Shown here: piece by piece, positions 1 through 6,943 of the stretch
How the letters are laid out: each line of letters begins with the position of its first letter
Position numbering within the stretch: position 1 is the first letter of the stretch
Assembly (NCBI GenBank): GCA_040775095.1
Contig: JAXGTD010000044.1
Location: 1-28,653 of the forward strand
Length of the DNA stretch: 28,653 bases
Reading direction: 5' to 3'
From: JAXGTD01 sp040775095
GTDB taxonomy: Bacteria; Pseudomonadota; Gammaproteobacteria; Chromatiales; Chromatiaceae
Made by a program: the position numbers and the translations under genes
Notes under the pieces: generated by a model
What the model was told of the DNA's origin: nothing
The model's database searches: none
Seen by the model: only the letters and a program-made list of their open reading frames with translations

Positions 1-68
1 CGGAGCCCTTAAAGAGGGCCGTATGGCCGTAGGGAGGGTAAAAAGGGGGCAGGATCAATTAATCACCC

Positions 69-142
69 AATCGGGTAAGGGCGGGTGTTTAACCCGCCCT
101 CCCCACATCACCTAGCATGGGGGTCCGCACTAGGCGGTTCAC
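69..142 (-). ncRNA. Group II intron domains V and VI
   Basis: Read on the minus strand, GAACCGCC opens domain V. Its hairpin is closed by CCTAG/CTAGG (plus strand 111-115 and 130-134). A perfect 9-bp stem, AGGGCGGGT at 78-86 pairing with ACCCGCCCT at 92-100 around a 5-nt loop, forms domain VI. The 3' end reads TTACCCGATT. This matches the pattern I know from bacterial introns whose domain V starts GAACCGCC. The assignment is by motif and position after the maturase gene; no covariance model was run. Confidence 0.72.
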
Positions 143-164
143 GAGAAGGGAGCACACGAGGGTC

Positions 165-923
165 TCAGGCATAGCCATGCGCTTTCATCCAGAGATCACG
201 CACGGAGATCAAGCCCTGGCGTTTGAGCCAGTCGTTCGTCATCCCGGTCTGGGTGGCCAGCGTCCGCGACAGGTGCCAGTAGCTCTTGGAGCTCAGCGCC
301 GTCAAGATTGCGTGCCGTTTGCCCGTGCCCAGGGCCAACAGGTTGCGTACCTTGGTGCGCACCTTGCGCCACTGTTTCCAGTAACACATGCGCACGCGCC
401 GGCGCAGCCAGTGGTCGATCTCAGGGATCGGGCGGTCGTGGTCCGAGATGCCGAAGTAACCCATCCACCCACGGACATACTGGGCGAGCTTGTGGAACCG
501 GTAGAGCATCGAGACACCCCAACTTCGTCCGGTCAGTCGCCGGATGGTGTGGCGGAAGTCCTCGTAGGCATGGTCCGACCAACGCAGCTTGGTTCCCCGA
601 AAGGTGAAGCCGAGGAATACGCAGTCGTTGATCTTGGCCACCCGACTCTTGTGCTCGTTCACCACCAGCTTGAGCTTGCCGGTAAGCAAACGCGTAACGC
701 TTGCCATGACCCGTTCGCCCGCCCTGGGGCTTTTCACCAGGATCAGCAGGTCGTCCGCGTAACGGACGAACCGGTGCCCCCGACGTTCCAGTTCCTTGGT
801 CCTCGAGTCGTCCAACAGGATGTTGGCGAGCAGTGGAGAGAGTGGCCCGCCCTGCGGCGTTCCGATCTCCGTTGCCTGAAGGGTCTCTCCAACCAGAACA
901 CCCGCCCGCAGGTACTTACCCAC
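165..923 (-). pseudogene. ltrA: Group II intron reverse transcriptase/maturase, C-terminal fragment
   Basis: About 252 residues remain of a protein usually 400-500 long. Visible are the RT motif GTPQGGPLSPLLANILLDD, the catalytic RFVRYADD about 30 residues later, FLGFTF, and the maturase (X) region with YVRGWMGYFG and LRRRVRMCYWKQWRK. The C-terminus is GLISVRDLWMKAHGYA. The polymerase aspartates of YADD are intact. The N-terminal RT motifs are gone: upstream of the GTG at 923 the frame meets a stop within five codons. In intact introns this enzyme binds its own RNA, helps splicing and primes reverse transcription at the target. This copy is very likely non-functional, and the GTG is only where the open frame begins. 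Confidence 0.88.
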
Positions 924-936
924 CAGCCCTGTGCGT

Positions 937-972
937 CAACCTCAGTCCGGACACTGCCGGTGTCGGATAACA
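937..972 (+). repeat. Direct repeat copy 1 bracketing the accessory patch
   Basis: This 36-bp block matches 3084-3119 at 33 of 36 positions in the same orientation, and weaker similarity continues for about 15 bp. It contains a short imperfect palindrome, ACACTGCCGGTGT. It starts right after the broken end of the group II intron maturase. It could be the end of a lost insertion element or one side of an integration event; I do not recognise the family. Confidence 0.7.
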
Positions 973-1178
973 TAGAAATCGCGCCGACAACTATCCTGAC
1001 ATAGGGCGTGGCGAGGAACATTCCCCGCCGAACCGCGAAGCGGCCGTTCGATGCAGCAGGGCGGCCATGCACACACAGAACGAGTTTCGGAACCGTGACG
1101 CAGGTCAATATGCGGAGGGCCGAGCCATCTACACTGTGTGCTGTGTACCGCAAACACTCGCCTTTGAGGTTTCCTCGA

Positions 1179-1949
1179 ATGAGTTCTTCGCTGCCGCTCC
1201 GCTGGATATCGCGCAATCGCGATGACATTTTGCTTGCAATCTTGATCGCATTTCTGGCAAGCGCAGTTTTTGTGTTCTTTAAAACGTTCTTTGACGCCAC
1301 GATTGATCCGCTTACCACCGAAATACTTGCAGCACTGCTTGGGACTATTCTGACCGTGCTCATCACGATGCTGTTGATTAAGCGTCAGGGGACAATAGAG
1401 CAAGCGCAGGAGGCGGCTGCTACTAATAAAACGCAGGTGTTTGAGCGCAAGCTCGAGTTGTTTCGGCAGTTTATCTCAATCTACACGAGAAGTGCCTTGG
1501 ATGGGGAGTTGGATCCAAAAGAACTTGGCAACTTAGAGGAGCTAGCACTGACAATCACGCTCTTCGTTCGAAGCAAAAGCGATGCGGCTCCATCGGAGGA
1601 TCTGGGAGAGAATCTGTGCCAGTTCGTTTTTGAGTTGGAAGCGTTCGGGCTTGATGCCGCAAGTAAGGTGCAGCAACCCGAAATGATAAGGCGGTATTAT
1701 CCGCAGTATTTCGCACTTGGACGCGAGCCTACGCATGTTTCCTTTACAAAGATACTTCAGCTGATGAAAAAGGAGCTTGGCCTCGAACAAACTGGCTTCG
1801 CCGATGATGAAGAGGGGAGTGATCCGGAGAAGGGCTACTTTTGGGCAGAGCAGCTCCTGTGTTACCGCGACTACCAGAGCGGCTGTGATGCTTCAGCGGA
1901 GCCCCAACGAGTAGCCACCGGGGCGGAACTGCAAGCGATCGGTGGATAG
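1179..1949 (+). CDS. Hypothetical membrane-anchored protein
   Basis: A 256-residue protein that I do not recognise. Residues about 15-37 (ILLAILIAFLASAVFVFF) and 45-66 (ILAALLGTILTVLITMLLI) look like two transmembrane helices. A charged, mostly helical soluble region of about 185 residues follows, beginning with a coiled-coil-like stretch (TIEQAQEAAATNKTQVFERK). The ATG at 1179 is preferred over an in-frame ATG at 1008 because GAGG lies 9 nt upstream and the earlier stretch looks non-coding. Codon use and GC are lower than in the core genes to the right, which suggests acquired DNA. Two short N-terminal helices plus a cytoplasmic domain resemble small membrane proteins of defence or mobile islands, but no motif supports a function. 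Confidence 0.72.
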   Translation: MSSSLPLRWISRNRDDILLAILIAFLASAVFVFFKTFFDATIDPLTTEILAALLGTILTVLITMLLIKRQGTIEQAQEAAATNKTQVFERKLELFRQFISIYTRSALDGELDPKELGNLEELALTITLFVRSKSDAAPSEDLGENLCQFVFELEAFGLDAASKVQQPEMIRRYYPQYFALGREPTHVSFTKILQLMKKELGLEQTGFADDEEGSDPEKGYFWAEQLLCYRDYQSGCDASAEPQRVATGAELQAIGG

Positions 1950-1985
1950 GGAGAAAATCGCATGGAACGTTACGTCACCACGGCT

Positions 1986-2026
1986 CAGGTCTTGCCTTTT
2001 CCCTGTTCTAGCGCGCCCTTCCAGGC
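1986..2026 (+). repeat. Conserved leader of RAYT remnant 1
   Basis: The 41 nt before the first RAYT-like start codon share CAGGTCTTGCC, TCTAGCG and interspersed bases with the 41 nt before the second remnant (2945-2985), with identical spacing to the start codon. REP-associated transposases are known to be flanked by related repetitive sequences, so this is likely part of the mobile unit. Confidence 0.6.
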
Positions 2027-2191
2027 ATGCCGAGACCTCTGCGAATCGAGTTTGCCGACGCGCTTGATCACGTCACCTGCCCGCCGTGACGGGCGCGATG
2101 CCGTCTTCCTCGGCGAGGCGACCGGCTGGTATTCGTCGACGTGCTGGCGGAGGAGCGGGGGCGGCTCAACTGGGCCATCCATGCCTACTCC
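2027..2191 (+). pseudogene. REP-associated tyrosine transposase (RAYT) remnant 1
   Basis: ATG at 2027 opens MPRPLRIEFADALDHVTC, the standard N-terminus of the RAYT family (MARPLRxEFxGAxYHVTxRG). The frame stops at 2087-2089. After frame changes the next conserved pieces appear: DAVFLGEA, then DRLVFVDVLAEERGRLNW and AIHAYS, which correspond to the family's R-D-x-I-F and F-N-W-x-x-H-A-Y segments. The HUH/Y1 catalytic part that normally follows (NHYHLL and a tyrosine) is absent. Intact RAYTs are single-strand transposases linked to the spread of REP palindromes. This copy is a decayed 5' fragment. Confidence 0.75.
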
Positions 2192-2445
2192 GAAAGAGCT
2201 AAAGGGAGGGAGTCAGGTCTCACATGTCACATCGGCGCCGGGCTAGGTACGGTCCGGCCTTTTGCGCTATCCTACCCCTCACCGACCCGATGCCCATCGA
2301 TCACTCCAGCCCGACGCCTACCTGCGGAGATCGCAGTCGCTCAGGCCGCCGCTCGGCGCGGGCTGCGGTTGGCGTTGGGGCGCTACTTGGACCACGCTTT
2401 GCAATGGACTTGTTCCAATCAGTCGGATACGGATCCATTTGAAGC
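2192..2445 (+). other. Intergenic stretch between RAYT remnant and toxin gene
   Basis: About 250 nt with no recognisable gene, RNA or repeat. Short open frames here overlap one another in several frames and have no ribosome binding site or familiar motif. Any promoter for the toxin-antitoxin pair would have to lie here, but no convincing -35/-10 pair stands out. Confidence 0.4.
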
Positions 2446-2733
2446 GTGATTGACTTTGAGTGGGACAGAGGGAAAGCCGAATCGAACATCCGCAAGCACG
2501 GCGTGTCATTCGAGGAGGCGAGTACGGTCTTTTCAGATCCCTTCGAGCTCACGATATCCGACCCGGATCACTCACACGGAGAGTATCGGTTCCCGAACGT
2601 TGGTCGCTCAGAACGTCATCGCGTTCTTGTGGTCTCATATACCGAGCGCCACCCCAACGCAATCCGCATCATCAGCGCCAGGATCGCGTCCAGATCAGAA
2701 AGGCAAATTTATGACACCAGATGCAAGCGATGA
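2446..2733 (+). CDS. brnT: BrnT-family toxin
   Basis: A 95-residue protein beginning MIDFEWDRGKAESNIRKHGV, followed by SFEEASTVFSDP, a short histidine/aspartate stretch, RVLVVSYTER and a C-terminal IRIISARIASRSERQIY. This order (F-x-W-D-x-x-K, N-x-x-K-H-G-V-S-F-x-E-A, then I-R-I-I-S-A-R) is diagnostic of BrnT ribonuclease toxins, which adopt a RelE-like fold and cleave RNA. The length is normal for the family. GTG at 2446 is the start, since it gives the usual (M/V)IDFEWD opening. The next gene overlaps or abuts its end, as expected for a toxin-antitoxin operon in which the toxin comes first. Confidence 0.88.
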   Translation: MIDFEWDRGKAESNIRKHGVSFEEASTVFSDPFELTISDPDHSHGEYRFPNVGRSERHRVLVVSYTERHPNAIRIISARIASRSERQIYDTRCKR

Positions 2734-2926
2734 TATGCGTGCCGAATATGACTTTTCGGAAGCCGTACAAGGGAAACACCACCAGGCCTACCAAGAAGGA
2801 ACAAATGTCGTGCTCTTGGAGCCTGATGTTGCGCGTGCATTTCGTGACTCCGCTTCTGTAAATAGGGCACTGCGGTTGCTCATGGAACTGGCACGTGACC
2901 AAACGCCCAAAAACGCCCGACAATGA
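2711..2926 (+). CDS. Probable antitoxin partner of BrnT-like toxin
   Basis: A 71-residue protein with the pattern EYDFSEAVQGKHHQAYQEG, then VVLLEPDVARAFRDSASVNR and ALRLLMELA. The same layout (EYDFS, GKHxxAY, then a hydrophobic V-x-L-x-P-D-V and SVNxALR) occurs in small antitoxin-like proteins annotated beside RelE/BrnT toxins, as I recall. It differs from classical BrnA, which carries a ribbon-helix-helix with an I-T-I-R-x-D/x-D-D-x-V-L core. ATG at 2711 has AAAGG 8 nt upstream and overlaps the toxin by 23 nt. ATG at 2735, just after the toxin stop, would also work and gives the common M-x-x-EYDFS start. The role is inferred from position and pattern. Confidence 0.65.
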   Translation: MTPDASDDMRAEYDFSEAVQGKHHQAYQEGTNVVLLEPDVARAFRDSASVNRALRLLMELARDQTPKNARQ

Positions 2927-2944
2927 AGCAAGAAAGCAAGGGGG

Positions 2945-2985
2945 CAGGTCTTGCCCTGTGCCTGGTCTAGCGTACCTTTCTAGCC
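2945..2985 (+). repeat. Conserved leader of RAYT remnant 2
   Basis: Second copy of the 41-nt block described at 1986-2026, again ending directly at a RAYT-like start codon. CAGGTCTTGCC and TCTAGCG are unchanged, while the rest has diverged. Confidence 0.6.
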
Positions 2986-3083
2986 GTGGCGAGACCCCTG
3001 CGACTCGAGTTTGGGGCGCGCTGTATCACGTTACTTGCCGCGGTGACCGTGCGCGATGTGATCTTCCTGAGGCCCCGGCGTGC
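2986..3083 (+). pseudogene. REP-associated tyrosine transposase (RAYT) remnant 2
   Basis: GTG at 2986 opens (V/M)ARPLRLEF, the RAYT N-terminus. One base is then lost: the next family segment, GALYHVTCRGDRA, lies in another frame, and RDVIFL returns to the first frame. Homology ends where the 36-bp repeat begins at 3084, so only the first 30 or so residues of a roughly 200-300 residue transposase remain. Both RAYT remnants are cut near the N-terminus, but they are too diverged from each other to be a recent duplication. Confidence 0.72.
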
Positions 3084-3119
3084 CAACCTCAGTCCGCACA
3101 CCGCCGGTGTCGGAAAACA
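3084..3119 (+). repeat. Direct repeat copy 2 bracketing the accessory patch
   Basis: Partner of 937-972, 33 of 36 bases identical and in the same orientation. It contains ACACCGCCGGTGT, which is a cleaner palindrome than in copy 1. It begins where recognisable RAYT sequence stops and precedes the conserved redoxin/DsbD operon. Confidence 0.7.
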
Positions 3120-3171
3120 AGGCAATCGGCGCCAGACTGCCAGAGGCCGCTGCTCCAACAGGAATCTCTCG

Positions 3172-3198
3172 GCCGCGGCCCGTTTCCCGGACCGCGGC
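3172..3198 (-). terminator. Possible terminator hairpin after the redoxin operon
   Basis: GCCGCGG at 3172-3178 pairs with CCGCGGC at 3192-3198, and an inner CCG/CGG stem surrounds TTTCC. It lies about 50 nt past the redoxin stop codon. No clear U-run follows on the minus strand, so intrinsic termination is unproven. Confidence 0.35.
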
Positions 3199-3249
3199 GC
3201 ATCAGGGAGTGGCCCCGTGCAGGCGTATCAGCCGGCTCGCCCGGGGGCG

Positions 3250-3885
3250 TCAGTATTTGACCGAGCAGCCGTAGGGCCGGGTCACGGCCTGCTGGACTGG
3301 CCGGCCGGCGGCGCGATCGGCCATCGCGAGGCGGACATAGTTCTCGGCGCCATCGATGTCGGCCGGGTCGGTTGAGGCCCGGTTGTCGATACCGCCCATG
3401 TAGACCAGCGTCCCCTGCTCGTCGATGATGAACAGGTGCGGCGTGGTGCGTGCACCATAGGCCCGGCCGAGGGTCCCGTCGGGGTCGAGCAGCACCGCGG
3501 TGGGCGCGGCCCCGCGCGCGGAGGTCAGCGCGTCGGCCTCGGCGGGGCTGACGTTGCCCTGCTTACCCGGCGCCGAGGAGATGACCGACAGCCAGACGTA
3601 GCCGGCATCGGTGGCCTCGCGCTGCAGGGCCTGCATGTTGCCGGCGCCATAATGCTTCTTTACGTAGGGGCAGTCGTGGTTGGTCCATTCCAGGATCACG
3701 GGCGTGCCATTGAGCTCTGACAGTGACCAGGTCTTGCCAGCGGTGTCGGTCGCGGAGAACGCGGGCGCGGGCTGCCCAACCTGCGGCGCCGCGGTGACGG
3801 CGGCAGTGAACAGCAGTGCGGCAACCGCCAGGCTGGCGACAAACGTGTTGCGACGAATGGGCTGAGCAGTGAGCAATCGGGTCAT
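3250..3885 (-). CDS. Exported redoxin (AhpC/TSA-thioredoxin-like) protein
   Basis: A 211-residue protein with a signal peptide: RR at 11-12, a hydrophobic stretch at about 15-30, and a likely cut after AAVTA-A. A thioredoxin-fold redoxin domain follows from APAFSATDTAGK to the C-terminus. The key motif is TNHDCPYVKKHY with Cys72, and TTPHLFIID contains the usual cis-proline region. A second cysteine sits at the extreme C-terminus (PYGCSVKY, Cys207). This resembles a family of secreted redoxins with HDCPxVKKHY and a terminal YGCSVKY. It has no CXXC pair, so a Cys72-Cys207 disulfide or partner exchange is likely. The start at 3885 is fixed by AAAGGAGG just upstream. It lies 34 nt after the DsbD-like gene, which could supply it with electrons in the periplasm. 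Confidence 0.85.
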   Translation of the reverse strand: MTRLLTAQPIRRNTFVASLAVAALLFTAAVTAAPQVGQPAPAFSATDTAGKTWSLSELNGTPVILEWTNHDCPYVKKHYGAGNMQALQREATDAGYVWLSVISSAPGKQGNVSPAEADALTSARGAAPTAVLLDPDGTLGRAYGARTTPHLFIIDEQGTLVYMGGIDNRASTDPADIDGAENYVRLAMADRAAGRPVQQAVTRPYGCSVKY

Positions 3886-3891
3886 GATTGG

Positions 3892-3899
3892 CCTCCTTT
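3892..3899 (-). promoter_or_regulatory. Ribosome binding site deciding the redoxin start
   Basis: Minus-strand AAAGGAGG ends 6 nt before the ATG at 3885. It rules out the longer in-frame start at 3960, which would lie inside the upstream gene and spoil the signal peptide. Confidence 0.75.
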
Positions 3900-3919
3900 C
3901 GGGGTTGGTTGGGCTTTGT

Positions 3920-6109
3920 TCAGGCGCCGCCGTTGTCGCCCACGACTGAGCGCAGCGCATCGAGCACGATGCTCTCGGTCAGGAGCTGCGGCAGTACATG
4001 CGGCTTGCCACCGGGCGGGTAAAGCACGTAGATGGGGACGCCGTTGCGCCCGAAACCCGCCAGATAGTCCGTGATCGCCGGGTCGCGGTTGGTCCAATCG
4101 CCCTTGAGGTAGCGGACCTCGTGCTCGGCGAAGGCGTCCGCCACCGCGTCGCGGTTCAACGCGACGCGCTCGTTCACCAGACAGGTGATGCACCAGGCCG
4201 CGGTCATGTTGACGAACACCGGTCGCCCCCCGGACCGGGCCTCGGCCAGCCGCGCCGCGGAATAGGGCTCGATCTCGACGCCGCCGCCGGCCTGCTGGTC
4301 CGCTCCGGGCGACGCGTTGAGCACGCCGCCCGAACCAACGCCGGCATCGATGCCGAGCCAAAGCGCCAGGGCCAAGCCCGCCGCCGCGACCACCGCCGTC
4401 GCGCGCCGCCACGCCACGGCGGCGTTACGCGTGCGCTCCAGCAGCCAGAGCGCGAAGGCGAGCGTCACGCCCCCGGTCAGCACCGCGGCGACCCCAGCCG
4501 GGCCGGTCTGCACACTCAATACCCAGACCAGCCACGCCGCGGTCGCGAACATCGGGAACGCCAGCACCTGCTTGAGCGTCTCCATCCAGGGACCAGGCCG
4601 GGGCAGCCGCGCGGCCAGCGACGGGATGAGCGCGAGCAGCACGAAGGGCAGCGCCAGCCCAAGCCCCAGGGTCAGCATGATCGCCAACGCCAGCGGCCAG
4701 GGGAGCGTGACCGCGTATCCCAGCGCCGCCCCCATGAACGGCGCGGTACAGGGCGCCGCGACCAGCGCCGCGAGCCCGCCGGTGGCGACGGCGCCCAGGT
4801 GGCCGCGATCCTTTCCGTCCATGCCAAACCCACCGAGGCCCATCAGCCCAGTGCCGATGGTCAATGCCCCCGCGAGCGCCAGGCCAATCACCAGAAAGAG
4901 GTAGGCCATCAGGGTCACGAAGACCGGCGACTGCAGCTGGAAGCCCCAGCCCACCGCCGCACCGCCGGCCCGCAGACCGAGCAGTAGCGCCGCGAGCAGC
5001 CCGAAAAACAGGAGCACGCCGCCGCTGTATGCCAGCGCGTGCAGGGCGCGCTCACGCGGTGGCGCCCCGCCCTGCCGGGCGAGCCCGAGGGCCTTGATCG
5101 CCAGCACGGGAAACACGCAGGGCATCAGGTTCAGCACGATCCCGCCGAGCAGCGCGAACAGCAGCGCGAGCGGCAGGCCCAGCGCCGGCGGCGCGACGCC
5201 CTCGACCGAAGCGGGCACAAGCGCTCCAGCCACGCCAGCGTCGATACGGTCCGCGCCGGTGCCGGTCCGGTCCGGATCCGCGTCGATCTCGTAGGCCAGG
5301 GTCTGCCGCGCGTCCTGCACCACCAGCAACCCGGCGAGGCGCGTCGGCGATGTCTCACCCGGCGTCAGGTCCATGACCAGGTCGCCGCCGATGATCTGCC
5401 ATGGTTGCTCCGCGGCGTGCTCGATCAGGCCCCATTCACCGGCGAAGAACTGCACCCCCGTCGGCACCGCCGGCAGACGATCCGCCGGTATGGAGAGGCG
5501 CAGGCCGCCGTCCCCGCGCCGCGCTCGCGCGCCAAGGACGCCGGGCCGCGGCAGTCGCGCGCGAGCGTCCGCAAAGAGCGCGGTCTGGTCTTGATCGGCA
5601 GGCCCTGTCTCCGCGGCGGTCGCGAGCGTCAACGCCAACCGGGCCCGCTCGGGGACGCATTCCTCCTCGCAGACCAGCCAGGTCACGTCAGCGACGATCG
5701 GAACTGGCTCCCCCACTGGCCAGTCGACCGGAATCTGGAGCGCGATCAGGTGAACAGCGCGTCCCGAATAGCCGTAGTTCGCGAGGGGTCCGACGCGGAT
5801 CAGATCGGGATAGGGCCAGCGGATCGGCCCCGCGCTGACCCCCTCGGGCAGCGTCCAGTCAATCCGCGGCGGCTCGCCGGAATCGCCTGGATGACGCCAA
5901 TAGGTGTGCCAGTGCGGCCGGATGTCCAGCACCAGGGCCAGATCAACCTGATCGCCCGGCGCGACCTGCGCTCGCTCGGCCACCAGCCGTGCGGTCACGT
6001 TCTCCGTGCTGACCGGATTGGCCCAAAGCAGTGCCGGCAGCAGCATCAGCACCGCCGGCAAGCCGCGAACCAGCCGCCGCGCCACACTCCAGGGTCGTCC
6101 CGTCGTCAT
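3920..6109 (-). CDS. DsbD/ScsB-like membrane thiol:disulfide reductase
   Basis: A 729-residue, three-part protein. Residues 15-31 form a signal sequence. Residues about 33-290 are a periplasmic beta domain with the cysteine pair WLVCEEECVPE (Cys147, Cys151), as in ScsB/DsbD N-terminal domains. Residues about 310-590 hold eight or more hydrophobic helices with the two core cysteines in LNLMPCVFPVLAIKALG (Cys331) and AAPCTAPFMGAALGYA (Cys454). Residues about 612-729 are a thioredoxin domain with FVNMTAAWCITCLVNE (Cys640, Cys643). In the family, electrons pass from cytoplasmic thioredoxin through the membrane cysteines to the C-terminal domain and then to the N-terminal domain. All six residues are present. 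The gene begins 3 nt after a small cysteine-rich gene and is followed by an exported redoxin, its likely acceptor. It may also serve copper or sulfur stress tolerance, as ScsB does. Confidence 0.9.
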   Translation of the reverse strand: MTTGRPWSVARRLVRGLPAVLMLLPALLWANPVSTENVTARLVAERAQVAPGDQVDLALVLDIRPHWHTYWRHPGDSGEPPRIDWTLPEGVSAGPIRWPYPDLIRVGPLANYGYSGRAVHLIALQIPVDWPVGEPVPIVADVTWLVCEEECVPERARLALTLATAAETGPADQDQTALFADARARLPRPGVLGARARRGDGGLRLSIPADRLPAVPTGVQFFAGEWGLIEHAAEQPWQIIGGDLVMDLTPGETSPTRLAGLLVVQDARQTLAYEIDADPDRTGTGADRIDAGVAGALVPASVEGVAPPALGLPLALLFALLGGIVLNLMPCVFPVLAIKALGLARQGGAPPRERALHALAYSGGVLLFFGLLAALLLGLRAGGAAVGWGFQLQSPVFVTLMAYLFLVIGLALAGALTIGTGLMGLGGFGMDGKDRGHLGAVATGGLAALVAAPCTAPFMGAALGYAVTLPWPLALAIMLTLGLGLALPFVLLALIPSLAARLPRPGPWMETLKQVLAFPMFATAAWLVWVLSVQTGPAGVAAVLTGGVTLAFALWLLERTRNAAVAWRRATAVVAAAGLALALWLGIDAGVGSGGVLNASPGADQQAGGGVEIEPYSAARLAEARSGGRPVFVNMTAAWCITCLVNERVALNRDAVADAFAEHEVRYLKGDWTNRDPAITDYLAGFGRNGVPIYVLYPPGGKPHVLPQLLTESIVLDALRSVVGDNGGA

Positions 6110-6112
6110 CGG

Positions 6113-6526
6113 CTACCGCCCCACACGGCGGCCGCGTCGCTCGAGCTTGCAGCCTGTCATATCGCCAGCAACCTGGGCGAACGCGACGCGCTCGCCCCCG
6201 CCAAATCGCTCCGTCGCCCGGGCGATCAGCGCCGAGATGTCCTCGATCTGGCCGTTCAACTCGCCAAGCAGACGGGCAAGGCCCAGCAGTCCGCCCGTCT
6301 GGATCTTGACCAGCACGCTGTGGGGCGTCGTCGTCAGATCGTCCTCGGCACCGAAGGCATCGAGTCCGGTCCGTTTCAGACCGGCGAAGACCTGCTCGCA
6401 GCCCCGATGATGCGCGGCGGATCGGCAGTCGTACTCCGAGCCACCACGACGGATCACCTCCTCGGCGTAGCGGCAGCCAAAACGTCCGGTCACGAGCGGA
6501 GCGGAGAAAGGGCATTTGGCGTTCAT
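6113..6526 (-). CDS. Conserved-looking small cysteine protein of unknown function
   Basis: A 137-residue soluble protein that I cannot assign. It has five cysteines: Cys5, Cys18, Cys34, Cys43 and Cys126. The first four are spaced C-x12-C-x15-C-x8-C and accompanied by HH at 39-40, which could bind zinc or an iron-sulfur cluster. A central segment, DDLTTTPHSVLVKIQTGGLL, and the following LLGELNGQIEDISALI look like conserved helix-forming sequence. No signal peptide is visible, so it should be cytoplasmic. ATG at 6526 is chosen over the upstream frame opening (6739) because GGAG lies 10 nt before it and the extension is arginine/proline rubbish. It is the first gene of the redoxin operon, with 3 nt to the DsbD-like start. 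A cytoplasmic role in delivering electrons or sensing thiols is only inference. Confidence 0.7.
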   Translation of the reverse strand: MNAKCPFSAPLVTGRFGCRYAEEVIRRGGSEYDCRSAAHHRGCEQVFAGLKRTGLDAFGAEDDLTTTPHSVLVKIQTGGLLGLARLLGELNGQIEDISALIARATERFGGGERVAFAQVAGDMTGCKLERRGRRVGR

Positions 6527-6943
6527 CGAGACGTCACTCCAGTTGGTCGAGACAACGGTCTTTCCCCCACGAGGGCCAGGAAATGGTGGCGGCCGCCCCA
6601 GGATTTTGCACGCGGCGTGGGCCTGTGGCCAGGGGGGCACCTGGGCACGCGGAACGCCCGGGCACTCTACAGGCCGTGAGAGACACCGCGCGACCCGTCG
6701 TCGAGGCCGCGACGAGGCCCTGCGCGCCAAACCTGACACCTGCCGGACAGCGCGACGAGGCCAGGTGCGACATGTCCTTTTCTCTCCTTGCGAACGGCCG
6801 GGGGGTAACCTAGCATTTCAGTGAGATTAGCGCCGTATCATCGCACTGATGAGCGGTGCATGGCTGGTCAGCGAAACGCGTCTGTACCGAACCCCGAAAA
6901 AGTGGCCGGCTGCAAGTCCTTCCAACCAGAGAGGTGAGCGAAG
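6527..6943. other. Divergent intergenic region, redoxin operon versus NmrA gene
   Basis: About 415 nt with no gene. It must contain promoters for both flanking units. A TATCAT at 6836-6841 could be a -10 for the plus-strand gene, but no good -35 lies 16-18 nt before it. GACATGTC near 6769-6776 is a perfect 8-bp palindrome without a known meaning here. Confidence 0.35.

Larger units (their letters stand above)
69..935 (-). mobile_element. Truncated group II intron (3' half)
   Basis: On the minus strand a reverse transcriptase/maturase C-terminal region is followed by RNA sequence with the layout of group II intron domains V and VI, ending in CCCGATT near position 69. That order is the normal 3' end of a mobile group II intron. 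The 5' part is missing: homology stops near 925-935, about 12 nt before the 36-bp repeat at 937. Domains I-III and the first RT motifs are therefore absent, so it should not splice or move by itself. The left end is a textbook intron 3' end, while the right boundary is a deletion or insertion junction whose exact base I cannot fix. Confidence 0.8.

Noticed and set aside
2895..3260. 121-codon plus-strand frame over RAYT remnant 2
   Set aside because: Only the GALYHVTCRGDRA segment is meaningful and belongs to the frameshifted transposase remnant; the rest is unrelated read-through.
5039..6679. 546-codon open frame on the plus strand opposite the DsbD-like gene
   Set aside because: It is antisense to a gene with clear domains, is rich in Arg/Gln/Pro/His as expected from a high-GC shadow frame, and has no recognisable motif.
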